Assembly (NCBI GenBank): GCA_036346225.1
Contig: JARFIW010001088.1
Coordinates: forward strand, 1,798,001 to 1,862,000
Source of the DNA: Platerodrilus igneus
Lineage: Eukaryota > Arthropoda > Insecta > Coleoptera > Lycidae
DNA length: 64,000 nucleotides
Direction of reading: 5' to 3'
Positions 1 to 11,460 of this stretch are shown in pieces; positions within the stretch are counted from its first letter, which is position 1; each line of letters starts with the position of its first letter. A program made the translations under genes and the position numbers. Under the pieces are notes generated by a model. The model was not told the origin of the DNA, did not search any database, and saw nothing but the letters and a program-made list of their open reading frames with translations.

Positions 1-3000
1 GTGGTAACCGATGTTAACAAAGTTGCTAAACCGGCGCGAGAGATTTTCTAATGGACTGTCAAATTCATACTAATTACGACGACCTTTATTGTTGCGATAA
101 CAGAGTCCTCCTCCCTTTGGTCAATCGACGTAAGATAGCGTGCGCTTTGATTACTGAGGAACTTACTTTTTATTTAACAATAGACTGAGGCCTCAACATA
201 TCAGACAAATTGTTTTAGATTTATCAGTAAGTTTATATAGCTAACTATTAAAAGTTTCTAGTCACTGGCAAATTGGTCTAGAAGTTTTATACAGATAATC
301 TGTCAAACTAAAATATTTTGATTGGTAATATTAAACGTCATTTGACTAGAATAGTGGGCGTTTTTTCATTATTGACCTAGGGACTTTGACTGTTATTATT
401 GACCTAGGGAAAGAAGAACTACTTCTCGTTTAAGCAATGGAGTAAATAATGGCACTTCTTAAGTTAGTGGTTAAGAAAATCCACTATTAACTATCTTTTT
501 AATAAGTGACAGTAAAAGCAATCCTCAATAACTGTCGATAATGATAACTTAAGAAGCTTAGCGGTGAAAAATTAGTTTTTCATACTTTAAATTGTGAGAG
601 AACTTATTGTATCTCCGAGACGTACAAGAAACTTTACGAGTTTTAATTGTAGGGATTTTCCGGTTTAATTGATTTTGGATATGAATGTGTATTAATGATT
701 TGTTACGTTCAAAATCCTACAAGCGATTTTTTCTGCATAAATATAAATTCATACCACTTCTATTTAAAACGCCCTAAAATTTCTAAACAAATCATAAAAG
801 CTATCGATCAACGAGCGTGATTTCTCTCCGTTTGAAATTAGTTTTCATCAAGTATTTACTCTATAATATTTTGCCTTATAAAATCAAATAGCTACTTAGA
901 AATTTCACGTTACAAAGTCACTTCAAATAAGTTCTACACTTGCAGCGAATGTGTTTCAACCACAGCTGCACAGAAATTCATTGCTTTCTCTTAGAAGGTA
1001 AGACCGCTTAACCATCTGTTTTGTAGATGAACAGTTGGAATGGGTTGGTTATCTATACTAAGTTTATACTTTCATTAAGCGAGATATTTTATGTTGTAGC
1101 TGTGCAGATGTCAGAAATAATAAGATTGTCCTCCTTTGTTAACAATTTTTGGTAGCCGTTATCTCCTTGTTTGCACGCTGTTACAGCTGGTGTTTTTGCA
1201 GCTGCTTCTTCACACTTAATCTTTCGGCGATATTTTTAAAAACCAACTACCTTGCCCATACATGGTTCTTTTCTTATAAATACAGACCATGCTTTGAAAG
1301 CGGGACATTCAATACAGTATCCTTTTAGCGAAAACGTGTTGTGAATCGCGAGACTAAAATGCTTTTTGTCTTATATAAGTTAAGTTGGTGGTTCCAGCAC
1401 CCAGCCGCCTATAAGTGCAGTCGCATTTCCTTTTCCTAAGATAGTACCAGAAAAAAGCCGATAGCTCATGGTACAATAAATTATTGTTTGCTTTATTTGT
1501 GTTGCTGTTTTGGAAGATAGACACATCCTTTTTATGTTGATTCCACACTAAATTGCAGACTATGTGTTACCAAATGCACGCTCACAACACAAACGATTAT
1601 GTACCTTATTTTTAAAGCTTGCGTTAGAGCACTTTCTACTGTTTATTTTTCTATGTAAATTAATGTTAACGTCAAAAACTTGCTGGTTACTATTTGATTA
1701 AGCTGTTTAAAATTTTATGTTACGTTCTTAAATTTTACGAGGCGCACTCGTCAAAGCAGATGTTACTGTATCATTTCTATATTTCTTGTACATATTTAGG
1801 ACTGATCATGTTGTAAGTATTTTCGTATTGTAACACTTAAAAATTTCTAGTAAAATTATTTGTCGACATTACCGCTATAAATTCGTTATTTTAGTATTTA
1901 CTCAACAACGTTTTATTCTATTATTGGTTCTAGTACTCTTGTAGATTTAATAACCCAACAAATTGCAAAGCACACTACAATTTTACTCGGATTTGCAATC
2001 TGCAACGTATTGTGTGGTTACAGCTGATAACATATTTACAAACCATTTTACGTGCTCTCAATTCTTTAACTATAGTATTTAAGATATACCAGTTCGATCG
2101 TCTATTCGTGACAGATAATCACTTTTCGTTTTCTTATTGAAGTGAAAGGTCGCTTGCTGTTATCAGACAGTAAAGGTGGTGCCGAAAATTAAGTTTTCCT
2201 GGCAAAAACGTCGAAATAGAAAGGTCAGCTGGTTAAGAGTTGTCTGATACAACTCATGTGTTAATTATAACTACATCCTCGTAACGGTTTGTTTGAATAT
2301 GAAATCAAGCTAAATTTATAATGAAATTTATTACAGTGCAACTTAATTTACGTTCAACTTATTTTATTTTCATGCAACCCATTTATTATATAAACTTGTA
2401 TGCAGTTATGTTGGACTAAAAATGGATTTCCGGTCCGCACCTAGACATGCAGTAAATTGTTGGTTGAACAACATGTGATTTAAATGTTAGCAGGTCATTG
2501 GATGTCACTGGGTAAGACTGTTAAGGTTTTTTTTGGTTATGCTGCATTTTACGATGACTCATTCCGTACAAATGTAGTGATTTGTTGAGAGGTTGTAGAT
2601 TACCTCATGTTGCAGTATGGAATCAACTACTTATTTGTTTTATGAATAATTTTATGATGTATTTTGTTGAAAGGGTTACCATCTTTTTAAATTGGTATAT
2701 AATTGATGATGTGTTCAAGTTCACAAATTATTCTCAAACTTTACCAGCTTTACACTGTAAGTATTTTGTCAGATAAGTGATCCCCACTTGTTATTTATAA
2801 AATCAGGTTTAATATTCAATTTTAATGATACTGTTTATCTTGTTTACCTCAAATTACGTGTAAAGATGTTGACTTAATAAAACCTAAAACCAGAAAGGTG
2901 AAGGTTAAACTTAAATTAAACATTTAATAATTTTGTTGAAAGTTGAATAATTCTAAAAGAAACGTAAGGTCTTTCGTAGCGCTACCCCAGACTATTAATT

Positions 3001-4817
3001 ATTAAAAATAAATTTTGTCACATAAAAATCATAAATCATTTTAAGATTTAGTAGTAATTAAAGCTTAAAAATTTGTTTTACGCGCTCTGTGTAAAACTTG
3101 GAAATTACGGTAATAAGAATTTTGTTTTTATTAAATTACATTTATAATGGCTCATAACTTGTCTTAAAAAGGAATATATATTAAAGTGTCAGTAAGAAAA
3201 AGGGTATAAAGGTTATTTGTTGAAGGTAGTGTGTGCCAAAAGAAAGCCAAATATCAGATCCCGTAACTGAAAATTTTATGTTTGCCGTACTTTACAAATG
3301 TTAAAGTATTTGAAATATATTAGTCAAAGTATAAATGCCAAGACGTAAAAAACAATGACTTGATAACGTGATAAAGCACAGTATTCAAGGATTTACACTG
3401 AGTTGTATATTAATAAGCCATAGAATGTACATTTGCTAATCGAAAAACCGGATGCGTCTGTAGAAATTCCACTATTTACCACGCAGATCCAGGTTTATAT
3501 GTGAAACATTTCGGCACTTATTTTAGTAGAATCAACCTTTGGACAAACTTGTAATATCAAAATCATAAGTGAAAAATATTGTCAAATATGATTGAAGGGT
3601 GATGCAGTATTAGGGACCAATGATTGAACATTTAGATATAAAATAGGAAAGTGTAAAAGAAGGATTATAAGGTATCAGTGACACAGACTTGTTGGGACGA
3701 TTTTTTTGGATGGAAAATGTATAAAATGTATTAAAGAGTAGGCATATTTTAATTATTATAATCACCTAGGGAAAAGATAAATAAGAGTCGATTTATAAAC
3801 ATTTTGGTAGTAAGACATGTTTTATATACTGCGCTAAATTTTGAATATTACAAAGAGTTAATAAATGAATTTGAAAAGTTTAAGAGTTTAATTTATATAA
3901 AGAAGAGTACGGATAAGCGAGAGTAATAAATAAATAATAGTAACGACGAGTAGAAAAGTGTAAGAGTGGATTAGAGCGACAGTGGAACAGGCGAAATAAA
4001 TAGTTGGATATTGGAACAAGTTGATTAAAGGCAGAAAGGTATTGAATAGGATTTATGAAACTGAAGGAGATATTATTGGAATTGATTTGGATATTGTATT
4101 ATGGATAGAATGGTATCGAGTGGTAATTAGAAGAAAGCAGTGATTTGGAAAGAGCAGGTAAAGGAAAAGGAAATATTGAATTAGAACGAGCAGATTTGAA
4201 AAAGGAAAGCATTGGAGTAGCAGGAATAGTACGAGTAAAGAAGATTCAACATCAGGAAAATTAGCGCAGGGGAAGTAGAATTGAAATTAGTCAAAATTCT
4301 AAATTTGGTCATATTTATTTTAGATTTGGAGGATATCAAAATTAATATAAAGAAACCTGGAGTCTGGACAGCAGATTATTCGTAGTGATAGTGCCACGCA
4401 TTGTAAAGACGCATACGGCGAGTGAGATTTTGAGCCAGTTTTCATAGAGGCCGACGGCGACGTTTAAATCAGGTGAGTACTGTGTGTTTTGAACGTCAAA
4501 GTCAAAATTTGGTAATATTAATTTATTTGGCACAAGGCTACGTGGATCTGTTATAAAAATTTTGGCATATACAAATAAAAGATTACAGGTACAAAAATAA
4601 AGGTAGTGCAGTTTGGTTGGTGCATTGCACATCTACTTATCACTGAACCCACGGTAAGTAGGTGGATACCCTGGGAAGGCGAGTTTCAAATAGTCGAGGC
4701 ATATTAATACAGTTTTGTTTTCTAAACCGACCAAACGTAGATAAAGCACGAAATAAAAAGTAAATATTTTCATATCATATATAAAATCATAAATTAAATA
4801 ATAAATAAGGAGCATAA
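1..4817. other. Non-coding AT-rich stretch
   Basis: No coding region, RNA gene or recognisable transposon could be supported on either strand. Open frames here are short, low-complexity and lack family motifs. The part from about 3,700 to 4,300 is purine-rich on the plus strand. It may be intron or intergenic DNA of the host gene whose exon lies at 7.3 kb. Confidence 0.5.

Positions 4818-4868
<51 letters not shown>
4818..4868. repeat. (TA)n microsatellite
   Basis: About 50 bp of nearly pure TA dinucleotides. It directly abuts the left end of a TA-flanked MITE, so the MITE probably chose this TA tract as target. Confidence 0.95.
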
Positions 4869-4870
<2 letters not shown>

Positions 4871-5298
4871 CTATTCACGTTAAATATGGAATGACGTCAT
4901 AAACAGTAATAAAGTGTAGCAATTGTAAAATGTAAACGTAACTATGAACGTAGGTTTAATGATATTAGGATTTAGTGTGTAACAGTTTGCAGTTCTGTTC
5001 GGTGTTGCAACAATTTTTACTTCTATTACGTTGACATTTCTCATTTTATTGTCATTGTTTAGTTTTGTAGTAAATCGTTTGTTCTTTATATTTGCTAAAT
5101 AAAACAGTTTTTTTCAGTACTAAAACACTTTATACATTGCAAGTTTCGAGTATTTGACATTTAGAATGCCTAAACATTTGGATTCGCACGCACAAGAAAT
5201 GGTTACTCTGATCAGGAAATACACATAAAATAACTTAATCATGACAACGCAGCATTTATTTGAATTATTACGTCATCCCATATTTAACATGAATAGGG
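4869..5298. mobile_element. 430-bp MITE with TA target duplication
   Basis: The ends are inverted repeats of about 30 bp: CCCTATTCACGTTAAATATG at the left and its complement, with few mismatches, at the right, running on into ATGACGT. TA dinucleotides flank both ends (4867-4868 and 5299-5300), as in the Tc1/mariner/IS630 superfamily. The interior is non-coding except for a short ATG frame that looks like the first codons of a transposase, so this is probably an internally deleted derivative of an autonomous element. Confidence 0.8.
5166..5228 (+). pseudogene. Possible transposase N-terminal stub inside the MITE
   Basis: A 20-codon frame starts at ATG 5166 (MPKHLDSHAQEMVTLIRKYT) and ends at a stop. 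It lies about 300 bp inside the left MITE end and is followed within 70 bp by the right inverted repeat. The peptide resembles the start of a helix-turn-helix transposase, but it is too short to assign. If real, it marks the deletion point of the parent element. This is inference from position and composition. Confidence 0.3.
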
Positions 5299-5439
5299 TA
5301 TAATTATTTTTGACTTCAGTTTATTATTGAAGAATTATTGACTTACTCCAAAATGATACGATATAAATTAATTGAAACTGAAAATAAGGATTTTGTGTTT
5401 ATACAGGACTATAAGATATATATGGTAGCTTTGTGGATA

Positions 5440-5770
5440 GTGTTTATGTTTCAGAGCTATCCTAGGACTTCGTCAGTCCATTGAAGAAGACGAACAGAAG
5501 TAAGTAACATATTTGTGGTAATCAATCTTTGAATTTAACGAGGCTGGTCATAATTTATGTTTCCAAATTTTCCTTTTTTGCAAATTGATTCAGTCAGTTG
5601 CATTATAAAAAATTTAGGTGGCGTCCATTATTTTATTTCCCAAATTTAATAAACCCACTGACCCAATCTTATGCGGCCGCGGGTCAAAACCCAATTAGCT
5701 AAAAGTCTTTCAAGAGTTTTCTTTCACTAAATACAGTTTTCTATCCTAACTTTACCCTGGGCTTGCTATT
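5440..5770 (+). repeat. Dispersed repeat, copy 1
   Basis: This stretch is matched in inverted orientation at 26,527-26,830. Shared landmarks, in order, are the GGCGTCC block, the AAACCCA/TGGGTTT block and the GCCCAGGG block. A third, more diverged relative lies near 55,535-55,690. No open frame or terminal structure was found, so the class is unknown. Confidence 0.6.
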
Positions 5771-7263
5771 ATGATATAAGAATTCTCGAAGGGTTAAATA
5801 AAAAAAAAATCAACCTCAAATTTTTACACTTACAGTATTTAGATAATAGAAATGTATTCCCTGTATTTTAGAATGTTTAAGTTTATCTGTACTATATGTA
5901 AATTGACGCTTTGTATACATCACATTATACCGAACCATACGTAAATGTGTTTTGATTTTTGTAAATAGTCTTTTTGGGACTCTATGTTGGTAATATGTTT
6001 TTTACTGAGGTTTCCAATTTGTTCTTTCTGTATCACCCACCCCCATTCTACGATTTTTTTAGCTAGCCTGAAATCTAATTCTATTCAAGTTCGATTCTAC
6101 CGTTCAGTCCCTGTTTTGTTGCGATATTCGGTGTAGGCGATTTCCTTTATTTACTTTGCTGCTTTTTTTCTTGTCTGCACGGAATGCCGTAACAGATTGC
6201 TTAATTATTAATTCTGATATAGTCAATATGTAATAGCTAATTATACACAAAAAACAAGAGATAATTTTACATATTTACTAAATTATAACTTTTTGTTAAT
6301 TTAAGTTTATTAATTGTTGTTTGTTAACCTAATCACAGCTGTGGTGAAATATTTATTATAACAAGATAAATTATTTAAACGTTTGTTGAAATTCTGACAA
6401 TCATAACCGCAATATTTTGCAACACATAATATTTTCAATGCCTATAACTTTTAAAACAATAAAGTCAATACAATCTCTTCAAGTTAGGTATTATCAAACT
6501 ATCTTATACTAAAAAACAATTTTATAAAATTTTTCGAACATATTTTTCAAAGTCGAATAACTCGAAAACCAATCAACATAGAGTATTGATGCTATGTAAA
6601 AATATGCTCAGGAGGTCGATATTAACCTAAAAATAATATTTATATTTTGTTATATTGAAGTTTTATATAACCAAAATTTCGACTTTAAAGTCGAATTACT
6701 CGAAAACTAGATGAGATATCGAAAATTGGCTAGCATATTCTTAATCATCGTAAAAAACTGAACAAGATCCATATATCAAATGTTTGTAAAACGAAAAAAA
6801 CGTGCAACGGACGACGGCGGCGACGACGGCGACGTAGCGATCCTATTAACCTAACTTACTTCGTAAGTTTGGTTGATATTGAAAGTAGATTAAATGGAGT
6901 AACAACAAATTTAATTTTGATTTATTAATAATGACACCTATCTTACTATTAAAAGTGACTACAAATTTTATATTTTGTCTACAATTTGAACTCTTACGTT
7001 AATTAGTTTTAAGTACTGTTAGGTCAATGTTAGCCTACAACTTTATTAGTATGGAATTAGCAGTTCCTTGCCTTTTAGTGCAATCCTTTTGAGGCTTTTA
7101 ACCGCTACAGAGGTTTGGTTTGTCCATACCTCACTTGTTCAACCTTAATGTGATAATCAAGCTTGCTCTTTCCGCTGACCCTTATATACCTTCTCTTTTT
7201 TAATGAAATATAATGTACGTACATAATTATTTAGAATAATAAAAACATAGTGCACAAACTTAC
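5771..7263. other. Non-coding stretch below the dehydrogenase exon
   Basis: No gene is supported. A short GC-rich trinucleotide-like patch (about 6,795-6,840, GAC/GGC units) stands out from the AT-rich surroundings. Short phrases of the form TCGAATAACTCGAAAAC recur around 6,550 and 6,690, which suggests an old repeat. On the minus strand this region would be the intron downstream of the exon at 7,264-7,431; I did not find the next exon. Confidence 0.5.
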
Positions 7264-7431
7264 ATCTGCTGGAACAAATATACATTTATCTTCGCCCAAT
7301 TGTTTAGCAACGTCTACACCATTACTTGTGGGCAGATCGCATATTGTTACAAAACCACCAAGTTTTACAAGATATTCAGCAGTAATTTTGCCTAATCCAG
7401 AAGCACCTCCAGTTATAAGTGTTACACTTCC
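7264..7431 (-). CDS. Single exon of a 3-hydroxyacyl-CoA dehydrogenase type-2 (HSD17B10)-like gene
   Basis: On the minus strand this is a 56-codon phase-0 exon. It is preceded by a pyrimidine-rich AG acceptor (AG at 7433-7432) and followed by a GTAAGT donor starting at 7263. The peptide carries the Rossmann nucleotide-binding motif TGGASGLG near its start, then the second-strand acidic motif ICDLPTSNG, and ends FVPAD. This is the N-terminal NAD-binding part of classical short-chain dehydrogenases. The CDLP(T/S) motif is characteristic of the mitochondrial HSD17B10/scully group, which oxidises short branched-chain 3-hydroxyacyl-CoAs and is a subunit of mitochondrial RNase P. The first exon (higher coordinates) and later exons (lower coordinates) were not found, so the introns are long, the exons lie outside, or this is an isolated relic. 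It could be another SDR, but the motif set fits this group best. Confidence 0.8.
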
Positions 7432-7745
7432 CTAAAAAATTAATTCAATTTGGGGTTTATTTTTTGATATAACTTAAAACCTTAATCATTGCTGCTGTTT
7501 TATTGTATATAGTTCTGTTGAATGATATGCTTTTTTGAAAGGTTATTCATAATGTAGTTACTTTAACAGCTTTAATTAGATTTAGATAAAGTTCATTTAT
7601 AATACCATAAAGATAGCAATATCTTGCAATACTTGAGTTGCCACACAAATAATAGGTATATCCTTTTAGCAGTTTTGTATGTTCCATTTGACTTTTATAA
7701 AATGATGCACATTATTTTTTAAAGTTTAGACGATTTGTTTAAAAA
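7432..7745. other. Upstream intron of the dehydrogenase exon
   Basis: AT-rich, with no coding signal and no recognisable element. Read on the minus strand it ends in the pyrimidine tract and AG that precede the exon. Confidence 0.5.
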
Positions 7746-8089
7746 TACATTTGTGTGTGTACACGCGTGTGTGGACACGTGTGTGTGACACGTGTGTGTG
7801 CACACGTGTGCGTGTGTGGGTTTGTGCGTGCGTACATAAGTGCGTGCGTGCCTAAGTGTGGATGTGGATATGTGTGCATGCATTCGTGAGTGTGTGTGTG
7901 CGTGTGTATTGTGTAGGCGTGGGTGTGTGCGCGGGCGTCGGTGTGTGCGTACACGGGTGAGGGTACGGGCGTGGGTGCATGCGTACGTGCGTGCATGAGT
8001 GCGTGCGTGACTACTTGGGCGCGCGTATGTCTGCGTGGATGGGTGCGTGCGTGTGAGTGTGTGTGTGTATGCGGGCGGGCGTGCGTGCA
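7746..8089. repeat. GT/GTGC-rich minisatellite, left part
   Basis: Irregular GTGTGT and GTGCGTGC units. The same kind of sequence resumes at 9,877-10,035 beyond the mariner-type element, so the transposon split one minisatellite. Open frames across it in several phases (His/Thr- or Val/Cys-rich) are artefacts of the repeat. Confidence 0.9.
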
Positions 8090-8302
8090 TATACAGGGTG
8101 TTTTAAAACATCGTTTAAAAATTTTAAGGGCATGTAGTGCGATCTAAAATAAGGTTGAAAGTCATAATAAACATGTCCACACATTAACTGTTTACGAGAT
8201 AATAAATAAGTAAACGATAACATATCCCAGTAAACAGCTGCTTATCAGTTTTTGTTTTATGACAGTTTAATTTTACGTTTTGTGCAATTTGTAGCAATTA
8301 CA

Positions 8303-9690
8303 ATGGTTGCGTATTCTAATGCTGAAATGAACTATATGGTGTTCATATACGGTCGTGCCAATGGGAATTCTTTACAAACACATCGCTTCTATGCTGAAAC
8401 GTTTCCTGAACGCCAACTCCTTTCGCATGTGATATTTCAGGCGGTATTTGAACGCCTACGAGAAACTGGTTTGTTTGAGAAGCAGTCTTATGATACTAGA
8501 CGGCAGAGAATAGCATGTACTCTACAGATAGAAAATTGAATGTTGAATATTGTTGCTGAAAATCCCGAAACTAGTCTTAGAAAAATTTCTACTCAAGTGG
8601 GTGTAAGCAGCCATCTTGTCTGAAGAATTCTTTATGAGCAGCTTTTATACCCCTACCATATCCAAAAGGTACAAGCCCTTACTGCTGCGGATTAAGAAGC
8701 GAGAATGACTTTCTGTGAGTGGTTTTTGCGAACAGCTGCTGATCGGCAAGATTTCACTGATAACATCCTTTTCACTGATGAAACCGGTTTTACTAAAAAT
8801 GGAATATTTAATTTACACAACAATCACGTTTGGTGTGACGAGAATCCTCATGCTATCGTTGAAATCAGACACCAGCAACGTTTTTCTCTAAACATCTAGT
8901 TAAGCATGATAGGGAACAGTTGTTAGAACCGATTGTTTTGCCACAATTAACAGGTCTTGCATACCTTACATGTGATTTTCCTATGCTCCACCCGAAGATA
9001 CTACATTGGCCAGGAAGCGAGTTGTTTTTACCTGGAATATTTGGAATTTTGCCGAACCCTTGCTGTTCCACGCAAGGTAGGGATCTTAAACGTGCATGAC
9101 AACTCTCACACACGGGACCTCCATTTTACCTCTCATCCGAACGAGGGTGTATTTTTGTGAAAAATGCTCGCCTAACATTTTTCAAGCGGACCGTGTCGGG
9201 ATTCGAACCTGGGACCTTGTGCGTAGTAGTCACACACATACCAACTACGCCACGAAGCCGCCCAGGTCTTGCATACCTCGAGTTCTTGGAAAATACTTTA
9301 CCTGAACTTTTGGAAGATTTACCTCTAAATCTGAGACTGAACCTCTGGTTTATGCAGGATGGAGCTCCATCGCACTTTACGCTTGCTGTCAGAGAACATC
9401 TTAACAATGAATTTCTTGGGAGATGGATAGGGCGAGCAGGTCCCATTGTTTGAACTCCAAGATCTCCCGATCTAAACCCGTTGGTCTTTTGTATCTGGGG
9501 TTGTTTGAAAAGTTTAGTATACGCAACAACGATAGACGATCTTCCAGAGTTGCGCCAACGAGTAGAACGCTGTTGCCAGATAATTCGAGAAACCCCCTTT
9601 TTTTGAAAAAGTGCGCGCTTCCTTTGAAAGAAGATGTAGATCCTGTGTCGAAATGGAAGGACGTCATTTTAAACAACTTCTTTAGTTATA
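8303..9690 (+). pseudogene. Mariner-type DDE transposase, broken
   Basis: The first fragment (ATG at 8303) contains the N-terminal DNA-binding region with GRANGNSLQTHRFYAETFPER, trimmed here to RANGNSLQTHRFYAETFPER, followed by RLRETGLF, as in insect transposases with a DUF4817-like helix-turn-helix. A second fragment (about 8,705-8,899) carries the first catalytic Asp in LFTDETGF. A third (about 9,280-9,410) carries the second in WFMQDGAPSHF. A fourth reads as the DLNP region of the last catalytic acid (about 9,470). In-frame stops and frameshifts separate the parts, and a SINE interrupts the gene between the second and third. It cannot make an active enzyme. Confidence 0.85.
8967..9262 (-). 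mobile_element. tRNA-derived SINE, full-length copy A
   Basis: On the minus strand the element starts GGCGGCTTCGTGGCGTAG at 9262, with a pol III A-box-like TGGCGTAGTTGG and a perfect B box GGTTCGAATCC. A roughly 220-bp body follows. It is flanked by a perfect 16-bp duplication, CAGGTCTTGCATACCT (8951-8966 and 9263-9278), proving insertion by target-primed retrotransposition into the transposase gene. Other copies are at 31,567-31,863 and 60,387-60,676. Confidence 0.9.
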
Positions 9691-9876
9691 ATCTATTTTA
9701 TGTTAAAATGCAATAACATCTTAATAAAGTAAAGTTATTCTGCGATAAAATCGCTGTTATCTCGTAAACAGGTAATTTGTGGACATATGTTTATTACGAC
9801 TTTCAACCTTATTTTCGATCGTACTACATGCCCTTAAAATCTTTAAACGATATTTCAAAAACCCCGTATATATGCC

Positions 9877-10035
9877 AAATGCATGTGAATGCACGTGTAC
9901 TCATGCGCGTGCTTTTGTGTTGGTGTGAGCATGCGTGCGTGTGTGCGTACGTGTGTGTGTGTGTGACTTCCTGTGTGTACGAGTGCGTGGATGCGTGCGT
10001 ACATGCGTGCGTGTATGCCTGCGCGCGTGTGTATA
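9877..10035. repeat. GT/GTGC-rich minisatellite, right part
   Basis: Continuation of the minisatellite at 7,746-8,089 on the other side of the mariner-type element. Confidence 0.85.
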
Positions 10036-10149
10036 CAAAGTAATCCACGTGCGTTTTGCCAATTTACCTTACTTTTAAACATTTTCTTAAACACCATTAA
10101 GTGTCGAATTGATGTTACTTTACTATTTTGAATTTTACCCTACAGGGGC

Positions 10150-11460
10150 GATATGATGCAACCGGAGGGTTGCCATTTTTAGCATGGAAACCAATGCAGA
10201 AAGTGATATGGGAACCAACGGTTCAGAGCCGATATAGCTCTGAGCTGAACCAAGTTTCGCCAGATTCGTCCGACTGCTCGTTACCATGCGCTCGCGAGTA
10301 TCCTTCGATCCAGACAAGTTCGAGGACATTACTGCAGGAACTAATCTCTAACGTGTGGTGGCACTGTAATACCACCTCTGAGAGGAGCTTCTGCATGTTT
10401 AGGGTCATTGAAGCTGTCCTACTGTCGCACGAAATTGCGTTTTGTTTGTTTTGAGTCCACGTTCCAAAATGGCAGATTCGCCGGCATGATGGCAACTACC
10501 TCTGCTTGAAAGAGGGTAGCTACCGAGCTTAGTGTCACACTAATATGAAGGGTCAGATCATCCGAATAGATGCCTGCCCCTAAACCTTGATTTGATTTTG
10601 ATCCAGGGTCCTCAGGGTCGATAAAGACACTGAAGTGCTTCCTGAATATTATTTTGGATGCGATCGAATCCACCACCTCATTTAAAAGTGGCATCGTGCA
10701 CACCGCCTCCCTTAGGTTACTGTGATGTCTTCCTCCGCAACCCTTATCGATCCACAACCCTTTGACCCGTAGCCTTATTGTCGCCATCTCCACCACATGA
10801 AGATCAAGCGTAGTGAGGCTGAGAATGACCTCCAAAGCTGTAGAGTGTCAGCCTGATCCTGGGCTCCCAGACTACAGCGCCATAGCAAAGCATTGGTCTG
10901 GAAAACAAACACAGAACAGCATTTGGGAAAAAAGGCCCCGAAGTTTACCTATAGCTCGTCTGCACTACCAGAAGACCATGATAGCATTTTGTAGTTTTGG
11001 TTTGGAGACGTTTGGCCCAATTCAGCTTTTGTCAAGTATGATACCCGGATACTTGACCTCATCCAAAAGAGCTAAAAAGATTTGGAAAAGTAATGGCACT
11101 CTTGTTAACAGTAGCTTCCTTTTATTGGTGGAGAGCATCAGCCCCGTTTTGTTGGGGTTGATGGTCAGGGAGTTTTCAACGCACTATCGTTCTGTTAGCT
11201 TACGAGCAGTTTGCATCAAGTTGCACAGCACTTGCTCGAATTTTCCGACTACCTCTATATCTATGTCGTCCGTTTATCATATCGTATAAAAGTCCGCCTC
11301 GTTAAGACGTCGAAGAAAGTCGTCCACTACCAGATTCCACAGTAGTGGTGACAAGACGCCGCCTTGAGAACAGCCTTTCCCCACCGTCCTAATAATTGAG
11401 GTGTCGCCTACACTAACATGTACCCTACGACATCGCAGAATATGTAGGATTAGTTGTCAA
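10150..11460 (-). pseudogene. Non-LTR retrotransposon ORF2 fragment (reverse transcriptase and RNase H)
   Basis: Read on the minus strand, the part near 11,400-11,330 shows the reverse-transcriptase motif around GKG..QGGVLSPLLWN in shifting frames. Further on come a degraded YADD-region, NSLTINPNKTGLMLSTNK, and the EVKYPGIILDK motif. From about 10,660 to 10,480 an RNase H domain follows (GAGIYSDDLTLHISVTL, FQAEVVAIM), then a CDS...A region and WIEGYSRAHGNE, equivalent to the RNase H WV-GH-G--GNE motif. An RNase H domain downstream of RT points to the I/R1-like LINE group. Several frameshifts and stops; 5' truncated. An open frame on the plus strand at 10,813-11,289 is the antisense shadow. 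Confidence 0.8.

Larger units (their letters stand above)
8094..9866 (+). mobile_element. Degenerate Tc1/mariner-superfamily transposon
   Basis: Inverted terminal repeats of about 110 bp begin CAGGGTGTTTTAAAA at the left and are matched at 9,757-9,866. TA dinucleotides flank both ends (8092-8093 and 9867-9868). The interior holds transposase fragments with a helix-turn-helix domain and DDE motifs. Without the nested SINE and its duplication the element would be about 1.46 kb, normal for the superfamily. It lies inside a GT-rich minisatellite. Confidence 0.85.

Noticed and set aside
4633..4878. Open frame with a Tyr-Ile repeat
   Set aside because: It reads through the (TA)n tract.
7719..8223. 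Long His/Thr- and Cys/Val-rich open frames on both strands
   Set aside because: They follow the GT-rich minisatellite in several phases and have no domain; they are repeat artefacts.
10813..11289. 158-codon plus-strand open frame
   Set aside because: It is antisense to the LINE reverse-transcriptase remnant; the minus strand shows the conserved motifs.
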